Part shown: positions 52,638-62,593 of the stretch, piece after piece
How the letters are laid out: every line of letters begins with the position of its first letter
Position numbering within the stretch: position 1 is the first letter of the stretch
Assembly: GCA_963678675.1 (NCBI GenBank)
Contig: OY783195.1
Span: 4,536,001-4,600,000, forward strand
Length of the DNA stretch: 64,000 nucleotides
Direction of reading: 5' to 3'
Source: Xiphydria camelus
Taxonomy: Eukaryota; Arthropoda; Insecta; Hymenoptera; Xiphydriidae
Notes under the pieces: model-generated
What the model saw: the letters and a program-made list of their open reading frames with translations, nothing else
Databases searched by the model: none
Told to the model about the DNA's origin: nothing
Made by a program: the position numbers and the translations under genes

Positions 52638-53395
52638 ACCTTAAAAGCATCTGCTTGCACCTAACACAGAGCAGCACAACTGGCGCGGGTGAGCTTTTAT
52701 GCAAGGCTGGTTGCATAAGATCGGCGGGATGATTCGAAGAATTGTTAATAGATGGCAGTTTGATATTTTTAGCGATGACCAAGAATGCGCCAACCGCGCC
52801 AACACTTGGCAATAGACTGTATTGTATAGTACAGTTATTTATGGTCGTTCGTTAATGTAATGAAATAAAAGTATCGCCCGACGGGTTATTATATCTCGAA
52901 GAGTTTTTATTTGATCCACGAACGTATCTACGCTATTCTTTAGTATCTTTTGACGTTTCGGGCGTAGTGACGGTTGTTCGAATATCGCGAGTGTTTCGGA
53001 GTTAAGGTTATTCACTACGCATATGGCAATTGTTACGATGCCAACAATTCCTTCTTCAATCAACATCAGGATGTCGCAGACCTGATCTTATCGATTTGCT
53101 GTACTCCAGGTATCGTGTCTATATAATTTCTTTTATCGCGTCACATACATGGGTATTCTTCGAAATTTTCAACATCAATGGAATACTGTTGCTCCGTAAG
53201 AAGAAGTTAAGCTGGCTCCAGGTTTTTTTTTCTATTTGAATTGCAATAGCATCTCGTCGCGTCGAGTCTTTCTTTTGTATTCATACCAGCCGACAAAATT
53301 GAACATCCACCGACCCTGTTTTATAAATCAGCACTTGTCGATCATCTTCTTCCAAGCTGAGGATTGCATATTTCTCAGGCGATAGATCAAAAAAT
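52638..53395. other. Drosha upstream region and 5' leader
   Basis: A splice acceptor (TTTCTCAG at 53377) lies 18 bases before the Drosha start codon, so an upstream untranslated exon is likely. Antisense frames at 52621-52812 and 52839-53066 have no family match. Confidence 0.4.
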
Positions 53396-56300
53396 ATGGC
53401 CCATCCGTCGTCAAACAACAGTCAACAATCGCTCTTTTGGGGTCCCGGACAAGCTTCGGCACAGAATTTGGGGTATTATACAGTCCCACCGCCAAACTAC
53501 GCACCTCAGAACCTGAATCAATCGTCATCCGCGTATAATATACCTCCTCCCTCTTTAATCGACGGCAAATCTTCCAATTGTCACCTACCGCAATTTCATT
53601 CCAATCAATCACCTTTGGCTGCTGCTTATTCCGAAGCAGTCACAAATGCCTATCCCCAGTTTTCCTATCAAAACCAAACAGAATCTCCCGCGATTTGCGT
53701 TCCGCACTACGCACAGTCGGCGATGGGCTTCAGTGGTAATTGGACCGCTAGGAACGCGTGCTATGGCAATCCTGACTTGGAATGGAACAAGAACAATTAC
53801 CCTCCCCATTGGAGCGTACCCCAGAATGGTGGAAATTCCATGTGGTGCGACACGAGCCCTGTTCGTTGGGACGAGAGGAAAGTTCCACAGCAACGGTACG
53901 ATACAGCGCAAGGCAGTGAAAAATCCGAATTGAAGTACAGCAGCAGGGCGCCCATGCCAGAACATCATCCCGCCGGCCGGAAACGTTTCAGGAGTCCGGA
54001 CAACCGCTCGTCCCGGCCGGACAGACCGTTATACAGGTCCAGATACGATGATTACAGAGAAAAATACGATCGGCACGGAGTTAGAGATAAATACAATCCA
54101 AGAGAGTACTCGTGCGATGTCGGGAGCGGCGAGAGAAGATCGCTTTATCGAAGAAACGAAGTTTACGCCTCGCGCTCCTCGACTGTAGATTCGGATAGAA
54201 TGAGCTGTTCGAGCGGCTGGAGTAGGAAGAGATCGAGGTCTCGAGAGTCCCGTACCCCTAGAGCTTCCTCTCCCGGTAGCGGCAATGCGACCGTGAAGCA
54301 CAAGGGACTCACGGAAAGAGAGCTTCTCTTGGAGAGATATAGGTGCGATATGATTTCGTTGGATGTTGATGCAGGATGAACGACTGGCTGGTCGGTTTGT
54401 TTTACCCAGAGTTTCGTGTTTAGACGCAACTATTGCGCTACTAGTAAGGATATGGAGAGGAGGATGGATGAACTTAGCGCGATGGGACCGGAAGGAATTA
54501 TGGAGAACGAGCGTAAAGTATGGACGCGCACTGCTCCTGCTGATTTGTATTATACCAGGAACGAGAAAACCCCAAAGATAATGGAAGGAACTCAGAAGTT
54601 GCAAGAACTGTGCGATATCTTTAAACAACTGTTGCTCGATAGAGCGGCTTCCGCCAGGGCACTGCAAGTATGCACCGCGGTAGTTGTCGCGTAGGTTGCT
54701 GTATTGTATTTTGATCACTTCCACATTAGCGGTCATTTATCTTCAAGCCTCCGTACGAACCACCGCCGAGGAAAACTAGGGCGCGTCTCTGCAGACATAA
54801 ATCAGAGGCTTGCAGTAGTTCCTCTTCTGATAGCGATAATTCGATAGACGAGGATGATGGAACGATGGAAGAACTGATGGCTAAAAAGCAGCATCCGCAA
54901 CGATTACACCCAGAATTGTGGTTCAACGATCCTGGCGAGGTAACGCGAACCCTTTGAGAGGCTTTGCAGTTACGACTTCACCCCTAATACCACCCCTCGG
55001 ATGACCCGAAATATTTTATTCTTCGATAGATGAACGACGGTCCACTCTGTAGATGTAGCGCGAAATCGCGTAGATCTGGTATCAGGCACGGAATATATGC
55101 CGGGGAAGGTGCGATCAACAGATGCGCATTGAATTCGAACAATGCCGACAAATTGTATCACTACCGAATAACCATAAGCCCGCCGACTAATTTCCTTACG
55201 AAGACACCAACGATCATCAAGCACGATGAGCACGAATTCATATTCGAGGGGTTCTCCATGCTTTCGCACTTTCCTCTCGTGAAGCTGCCTACTTGTAAAG
55301 TCATCCGATTTAACATCGAGTACACTATTCTTTATATCGACGAGAAGCTACCGGAAAATTTTACGATACGGGAGCTTGATTATTTTCGTGAGTTGAGTTA
55401 AAATTCTTTTCGAAGACAGCGTTCGATTCTCACTGAAAACTCTGCGAATTATCGTTCCTACGTCTTTTCAGAGGAGTATTTATTTAACGAAGTATTGGAG
55501 CTGGTCGATTTTGACCTACGAGCCGCGCAAGATAAAACTGGCTGTGGTCAGTTTCACTTCATGCCGCGTTTCGTGCGTGATTTGCCTGATAACGGGCAGG
55601 AGATTTTGTCGATGAACGAGGTCCTCAATTACCTGATAAAGAGCAGCAGTCTTTTGATCAATGCCGAGGATCTTCCGAGGCTTGTAGAAATGCCGCAATA
55701 CAAGTGGCAGAATTATGCCGACGAGGTCAAGGGTATGGTGGTTACTTATCCTGGTAAGAAGCCGTGTAGCGTGCGCGTTGATCAACTGGACAGGAGCCAA
55801 GGGGATCAACCGCCCGGGGTCGTCAGTCATCCGGAAATTGTTCACTTTGGGATCAGACCGCCACAACTTAGCTATGCCGGAAATGCGGAGTGAGTACTAT
55901 CCATTTCCTTGTCTTTTTCTTCTTCTTCCTTACGGTTTTATTAGGTATCAAAGAGTATCGCGACATTGTCGAGTTTTTGAACTTCTTCGTTACTTGGTTC
56001 CACAGTCTTTTCAAACTTCGCAGTCTGATTAATCTTTTATTAAATTGATGCGGTATTAATAAAATTACTTCGATGTTGCATTTTTCTCGTTGCACACCCT
56101 TTCTTCTCGCTCTGTAGCGTCCGTTTACAAATCTTGCTTCACACGCTCGACTTTGATTTCCGTTGAGCTTTCTTCGACTTTTCGAGACCTAGAAGATGCT
56201 TTTGTAAAGGCGTTGACCGGGTTACAGTTATCAAAAAGCCTGGAGGGATTACGTAAAGTTCCGTCATTTACTCGCGAACATGCCGAAACCGTCGTTCGAA

Positions 56301-59006
56301 GACAAACGAAAACTGGAGGCAAAGGAGAACAAGCTCCAGGAACTGCGGACGCAGAGTAAGATGAAGAGAGACGTCACCGTGGACGTTACTTCAGAGGGTT
56401 TCTATAGGACCGGTATCATGTGCGATATCGTGCAGCATGCCATGTTAATTCCCGTCCTTGTTTGCCATCTGCGATTTCACAAGTCCTTGGATATCTTGGA
56501 GCAGACTCTCGGCTACGAATTTAAGAATAGATATCTACTGCAACTGGCACTGACGCATCCAAGTTACCGCGAGAATTTCGGCACGAATCCCGATCACGCG
56601 AGGAACTCTCTGACAAATTGTGGAATACGACAACCGGAGTACGGCGATCGACGAATTCATTACATGAATACGAGGAAGCGCGGTATCAATACGCTGATAA
56701 ATATCATGTCACGCTTCGGCGCCCGGAGGGAGACGGAATCGTCGATAGCGCACAACGAAAGACTGGAGTTCTTGGGTGATGCCGTCGTCGAGTTCCTGAC
56801 GTCCATTCATCTTTTTCACATGTTTCCTGACCTGGAGGAAGGCGGTTTAGCCACTTACCGAGCGGCCATTGTACAGAATCAGCATCTCGCTGTCCTCGCG
56901 AAGAAGTTAAACTTGGAGCAATATATGCTTTACGCGCACGGAAGCGATCTCTGCCACGATCTGGAGTTGCGACACGCGATGGCCAACTGCTTCGAGGCTC
57001 TGATGGGATCGTTGTTTCTCGACGGAGGGATCGAAGTAGCCGACAGGGTCTTCGGCGAAACTTTATTCAAGGATGAAGAAGATCTCGGCAAAGTCTGGAT
57101 GAATTATCCTAGACACCCGTTACAGGAACAGGAACCGACTGGAGATAGGCAGTGGATACCTAGCTTCGAATTGCTGCAGGTGAGCACATCTGTTGTCGAT
57201 TTGAAATCCCTATAAACGAATAAATAGATCCCCTTGTCTCTCTCTTTATTTCCGTTCAACAAACACGCATTCGTTCACTCTCTCTGCCGACTGCGGAGCA
57301 AAGTATCCTCGATAGATAACTATTATATCATCGTCTATCGAATACGAGGGGAAATACCGTCTCCTCTTTACAGAAACTTACCAAGTTCGAGGATTCAATT
57401 GGTGTCGAGTTTACCCACATTCGCATGCTTGCAAGAGCGTTTACCGATCGCAGTATCGGCTACACGAACTTGACTCTAGGTTCGAATCAGCGATTAGAAT
57501 TCCTAGGTGACACAGTACTTCAACTCATAGTATCGGAACACTTGTACAAATATTTTCCGGAGCATCACGAGGGACATTTGTCTGTGGGTAATCTTATGAT
57601 AGGTTGAAAGGTTTCGATGATTTGCGACACAAGCGGAATGCATTCTCTCGATACAAATACTCATTTGTCCCCGTAGCTACTGCGAAGCTCCCTCGTGAAC
57701 AACAAAACGCAAGCGGTAGTCTGCGATGATTTGGGCATGACGCAATACGCGCTTTACGGAAATCCAAAGGCTGAATTAAAGACGAAGGACAGAGCAGATT
57801 TGTTGGAAGCATTTTTGGGGGCGCTCTACGTGGACAAGGGCTTAGAGTATTGTCACGTATTTTGCGACGTGTGCTTCTTCCCGCGACTGCAGGACTTTAT
57901 CATGAACCAAGACTGGAATGATCCGAAGAGCAAACTGCAGCAATGCTGTTTGACATTGAGAACTATGGACGGAGGCGAGCCTGATATTCCAGTGTACAAG
58001 TAAGCGATTCCTGCGTTACATTCGTGATTGATATCGTCGTACAGAGTGATATCATTTCTTATATTCCACTGCTTTTTAGGGTAATCGAGTGCAAGGGACC
58101 AACGAATACTCGAGTTTACACCGTCGCCGTGTACTTCCAAGGGAAGCGTTTGGCGAAAGCTTCGGGTCACAGCATCCAAGAGGCCGAGATGAATTCGGCG
58201 AAGGAAGCACTAGAAACGTCTCAAGGTAATTCGAAGTGTATCCGCGTTTTTGTAACAAGCGTCACGCGTACGATATTTCCGCAGATCTATTCCCGCAACT
58301 GGATCATCAGAAACGCGTGATAGCTAAGAGTATGAAGATGCAGCATTGGCCGAACCGTCAAAAGATTCGAGCCAGCAATAAGCAGCCTACCAAGCCCAGC
58401 GAGCGTTCCGACGATTCGGACACGAGTGTGCAGCGCAAGAGAAGAAGCCGAAGCCGAGAACGCGAGGTACCGGAGAGACGGTCGAGGGATCGTTACGACA
58501 GTGCGGATCGCAGATGGAAGGAACCGGACAAGACTACGAACGACAGATCCAAGAGATACAGAAGCCCCGTGAAACGAAAAAGGTCCAGCTCGGAGCGTGC
58601 GATGCAGAGGGACGCTTCGGATAGCGAAATCGCGCATAAGGATCGCGAGCATCCCGACGAGAAGGATCATAGATTTGGGAGTAACGATGCTGACGGAGGC
58701 GTTGGAGATAAGAGACGGGATAGCGGGACCGGGGCGCGGTTCGAACACAATGAAAAATCGGAACGCGTGACGGCGACGGGCCATGGCAATACAAATTTGG
58801 CGACTTTCGAAAGAGGACAAATGTCCGAGGACGGCCTTGAACGACAGTATCATGACATCGACAGGAAGAGGAAACATTCGGAGGATAAGAGCGGGACGAG
58901 CAGCGATGAGGACAATGTTCCAAAGCAATATCGAAGCAGTAATTTTAACAAGAAGCAGGCAGAGAAGAGAACGAGAACGCGAGGCACTTCGGAATCGGAT
59001 AATTGA
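53396..59006 (+). CDS. drosha: Drosha, nuclear RNase III of the Microprocessor
   Basis: Cuts primary microRNA transcripts in the nucleus with its partner Pasha/DGCR8. Exons 53396-54342, 54424-54667, 54748-54939, 55030-55387, 55472-55889, 56228-57179, 57374-57583, 57677-57999, 58080-58225 and 58285-59006 give 1,503 residues; human has 1,374. Order: Pro/Gln-rich then Arg/Ser-rich N-terminus; [12 protein letters not shown] and [40 protein letters not shown] and [17 protein letters not shown] (zinc-binding platform); [24 protein letters not shown]; RNase IIIa with [17 protein letters not shown]; RNase IIIb with [17 protein letters not shown]; double-stranded RNA-binding domain with [32 protein letters not shown]. 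After that come about 220 Arg/Ser/Asp/Glu-rich residues, not found in human Drosha. Acidic catalytic residues (E, D of both signature motifs) are intact. Confidence 0.96.
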
Positions 59007-59232
59007 TCGTGATATTCAATATGCTGAACCATCGGCTTCCTACATATAAGTCAACTCTTATGCCGATGCCTATCGCGCGCGAAATCTTCCAATGTCAAGA
59101 TTTCTTCTCCAGTAATTTCGATGCCGTTAATAAATACTTTTTTTTTGTTACGAATGATTAATTTCTACTACATTTCCTTATAATGTCAAAGATTTCTTAT
59201 TTTTATTTACAATTCCTTAGATACATACAGAT

Positions 59233-60389
59233 TCAACTCGCTACACCTTCCATTAATGTCGGACTGTCTTGGTGTAATATTTGTTTGTTTTTGGAGATAA
59301 TTTTTTCACACATGTGCATATTATCAAGAATTTCCTGTAGATCCCAATGCTTCTTCAATAGCGCGAGGTCCATGCCAAACAGTCCGTACTGAAAGCACTG
59401 TACCTGAGTGCACGTCGCCACGCTGTGAAGTTGCATTCCCACTTCGTGAACCAGGGATTTCAGGTACATCTCATACTCATTTACGCAGACAATTTCTAAG
59501 TAAAAGGGAAGGAAAAAGAATGATTTCTGTACTGACCAAAGTATGAATAGAAACTACGTAATAGTTACCCAGTGTAAAATCAGGGGGGTCAAAGTCGACG
59601 CATTTTATTGAATAGATCATCGGAATTTTAGGGTCTGCGGGCCTGATCGGTCCTTTTACAGCCAATTCAAAGGCTGCTTGACTTTGTATATCTATTCCAC
59701 ATGCCCTACATTTGTAATTCAATTTTTTAATTTAATTCCTTGCTGGAGAAACTCTTAAACAACTATTTTTAGAGCAGGACATACTCAAACATTTTCCTTT
59801 GATGAGACGACTGCATCGACGCGCAAACTTTATCAATCGCCGGTCTATGGATGAATTTATACGCAGATTTCTCGACGATCCTGCCAGTCTTGAAATAGGT
59901 ATCGGTCGCGTAACCTAGCGTACCTCTCAATCTGTAAAAGGACGTGGCTTTGGAGTCCTTCAACTTCTTGATAGTCCAAACGGCATCATTGAGACCAACG
60001 ACCACGATTCCACATGAATCCGTTCGAAGATAATTCGCCCAGCTCAATTTGAAATCTTTATGTTGATAACGCGGTCCAACGACCAAAGGATGATCTGCGA
60101 AGCTGGCTGTTTTCGTGACCGACATCTCTTTGGTCGTATCACCTTCGATAGCCACGTAATCCATCGGCGGACGTTCGTTCAACTCGTTCATGTCTGCGTT
60201 GATATGTTTAATGAGCAAATGGGTATTTTTAAAATTTACCTTAGCGCGAGTAAGTCTTTAACCTTGACAGAGGCGACCGATGACTGTACTTATGACTTTT
60301 TTGAGGTGCACTTCCGCGGGTTTGTAAATTACAAAAACTCCGTTTAACGCCTTCCAGACTAATCTGGCTTCGGTCGTCTTTATCAGCAT
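59233..60389 (-). CDS. TRUB2: TruB-family pseudouridine synthase TRUB2
   Basis: TRUB2 in vertebrates acts in mitochondrial RNA granules and modifies mitochondrial mRNA. Minus-strand exons 60263-60389, 59785-60193, 59569-59705 and 59233-59495 give 311 residues (human 331). The first exon reads MLIKTTEARLVWKALNGVFV then IYKPAEVHLKKV, the family's KP motif. Further matches: ADHPLVVGPRY, YRLRGTLGYATDTYFKTGRI, SSHQRKMFE, AFELAVKGPIRP, VDFDPPDFTLE and LVHEVGMQLHSVATCTQVQC. At the catalytic motif, where human has HRLDAQASG, this protein has NYLRTDSCG, so by eye the catalytic Asp is replaced by Arg, with another Asp two residues later. Intron 1 is 69 bp with a GTTAAA donor. Its stop lies 227 bp from that of Drosha; the genes converge. 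Confidence 0.9.
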
Positions 60390-60484
60390 TTTGACAGTCT
60401 TTTAATGTTTCATTATCACACAGAACACCGGGCACTGAAGTAAATAACAGCTGACGAGCATGCACTGTGCTCCAAGAAATAGGC

Positions 60485-60610
60485 AAAAAATAATGTCACT
60501 ATTTACGTGTTTATTAGCGAAATTTTTCGATTAATTAAAATATTTTAAATTATAAATTTTTTTATATGTACAATTTTATTCATTACAATTCAAATTAGTA
60601 TGTCAATTAC
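60485..60610. repeat. Direct repeat copy 1, 126 bp
   Basis: AT-rich segment starting AAAAAATAATGTCACTATTT and ending ATGTCAATTAC. It recurs without visible change 415 bp downstream. Confidence 0.9.
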
Positions 60611-60899
60611 GAAAGAAATTTCGACATCGGAAATGGCGATGCACTGGTTACATGAAAATCCACTTTATTAGTTCCAATATATTCGTATACGCACCGCCAC
60701 AGTTTTATTCTCCGATGCATTTTTTCGGCCGCCATTTTTTTGAGAGTCCCTTGGGGTTTACCTACACCCGTGCTCACGGAATCTGTCGCTGGTGACTTTT
60801 TTTAAACCTTATTTTTAAACGTACTAACCAGTGAACAATTAATTCTCATGCCCTCATTAGCTACGGTGACGTCTACTCTCGTTAATGAAAGCACGAGGA

Positions 60900-61025
60900 A
60901 AAAAATAATGTCACTATTTACGTGTTTATTAGCGAAATTTTTCGATTAATTAAAATATTTTAAATTATAAATTTTTTTATATGTACAATTTTATTCATTA
61001 CAATTCAAATTAGTATGTCAATTAC
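60900..61025. repeat. Direct repeat copy 2, 126 bp
   Basis: Second copy of 60485-60610 at an offset of exactly 415 bp. The 289 bp between the copies is unique. It could be a recent local duplication or a solo-terminal structure. Confidence 0.9.
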
Positions 61026-61074
61026 AATTCAAATTATTATTGTTGAACTGTGTGTATCTAGTGAAAATTTTTTA

Positions 61075-62285
61075 CTTATTCGTCATATTGCACGTTAAAT
61101 CATAATTATCGTACGACAGTATCATGAGCGGCAGCGTTTCAATTGTATTTTGATATAAGGTAAGGGTCTGTCACACATTTGAAACGCGAAGGTCTGTCGC
61201 GATAAGGCCCGGTTCCACAACTCGGGCTTAACCCTTAAACGGAGTTTAAATCATCCGTCCAACCAATGAGCGCCCGAGAGAGAATGAGGATTTAAACCGA
61301 GTTTATCTAGATACGCCCGAATTGTGGAACTGGCCCTAAGCATGTCGTTTATATTAGGCTAGGTTTATTATTTTCCATATAAAACATCCATTGGGTTGTT
61401 TGGAAAGTTCGCAACACATTTTCTATGCTGTGATAGATAAGAAATGATGTGAATGTGTCGAAAACAACAAATAATATGCAGATTGTTGAGTTATTGTTTT
61501 CTGCACGCTTCGATGCATACGCGAAGTTTTATTCTTCGTGAGGTTCGTGAGATACGCGCCGCGCTGATAGAGAATTTAAAAAGGGGGGTTGCCAATAGCC
61601 TCTTAAATCGTGACGCAACGTTCGAATCCCCCTTCCCCGCCATTATATTTTTCGCGATGGCGACCGGTGTGTCGGTGGATTGAACCGGTGAAATTTGTAT
61701 AGTTATTTGTCGTATTTTACGTAAAAGCATCGATATTGCTTGACAGCATTATGAGTGGCAGCGTTTAACTTGCGTTTTGGTATAAGGTAAAAGTTTGTCA
61801 TGCATTTATAAACGCGAAGAGCAGCCGACGAACGTGTCAGCTTCAACTTGGGCTAGGTGGCTGTGTTCAAAATATCGTATTGATTATCGATTCATTTCTG
61901 ATTTCCGTACATTTACATGCCTATTCTATTATTTCGGCAAGTTGTACGTACATAGGTATTACTCGAAGTAAATTTATTATTTTTCATTACAATTTGTGCG
62001 TACTAAGAAAATTATAATTGATAGAGCGGTAAATAGATGTCGCTGTGAGAAGTTCGAATTTTTCTCCCCCGCCATGTTTACTCTATGCAGTCCCTTGGTG
62101 CGTTTGTCAATTTCACCCGGTGGAATTTTCATAAAGGTATTTGCCGTATTCTACGCAATAACATTCTTATCACTCATGAGCATCGTTTGCGGCAGCATTT
62201 CACTTGCGTTTCGATATAACCTAACAATTTTTCACACGCATATGAACGTGAATAGCAGCCGACGAATGTGTCGCTGTAGCTAGGT
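61075..62285. repeat. Three-copy degenerate repeat of a promoter-like segment
   Basis: Blocks at about 61075-61200, 61695-61855 and 62135-62285 share the order CGTATTNTACG, CATGAGNGGCAGCGTTT, TTGCGTTTNGATATAA and, in the last two, AGCAGCCGACGAANGTGTC. Before copies 2 and 3 there is also a shared stretch with GATAGAG, GTTCGAAT and CCCCGCCAT. The copies are diverged, so the duplication is old. The last copy is just upstream of the PHPT1 first exon. Confidence 0.65.
61203..61339. mobile_element. 137 bp MITE with 25 bp inverted termini
   Basis: The left terminus TAAGGCCCGGTTCCACAACT and the right terminus GAATTGTGGAACTGGCCCTA are inverted copies with about four mismatches. A second internal pair (GGAGTTTAAATC and GATTTAAACC) lies inside. 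No coding capacity. It interrupts the spacing between copies 1 and 2 of the degenerate repeat. Confidence 0.7.
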
Positions 62286-62454
62286 TAATTTGTCCTGTTC
62301 CATCCAAAACGTGCAGTTTTTTGAGTCATTTTTATTTCTCGCACGTACCATTCATATTTCCGCTTCTTTTGCGTAGTATCGATATTTTTTCATTGAACTT
62401 TTTCTTTGGTATTTTTATTCAGTAATAAGTGTGAAAACCCGCGCTCTCGCTACG

Positions 62455-62593
62455 ATGTCTAAGCTGTTGGATGCGGTTCCTGATGTGGATATCGACAATG
62501 GAAGATTCAAGTATGTTTTGATCAAGGTCCACGACGACGAGAACAAGCAGGAGAAGGAGATCGTCAGGGGCTCCACAGCGGCGCAGTGGCATG
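62455..62593 (+). CDS. PHPT1: Phosphohistidine phosphatase (PHPT1 / janus-A family), first exon
   Basis: The exon runs from ATG at 62455 to donor GTGAGT at 62594 and encodes MSKLLDAVPDVDIDNGRFKY, VLIKVHDDENKQEKEIVRG and STAAQWH. Vertebrate PHPT1 begins in the same way (IPDVDIDSDGVFKYVLIRV, KEIVRG, AEYH). The enzyme removes phosphate from phosphohistidine. The catalytic His lies in a later exon, which is not found in the remaining 1.4 kb, so the gene continues past the window. Insects often have several janus-type paralogues, so exact orthology is open. Confidence 0.85.

Larger units (their letters stand above)
60390..62454. other. Divergent upstream region of TRUB2 and PHPT1, rich in repeats
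   Basis: No coding sequence is supported. It contains a perfect 126 bp direct repeat, a small MITE and a three-copy degenerate repeat, each listed separately. Confidence 0.6.

Noticed and set aside
52621..53066. Two antisense frames upstream of Drosha
   Set aside because: The first is largely made of the MITE terminal repeat and both start from weak codons. No family resemblance.
55945..56032. Possible extra Drosha exon starting YQRV after a TTAG acceptor
   Set aside because: Only the first few residues resemble the expected YQK start. The exon at 56228 continues correctly with [20 protein letters not shown].
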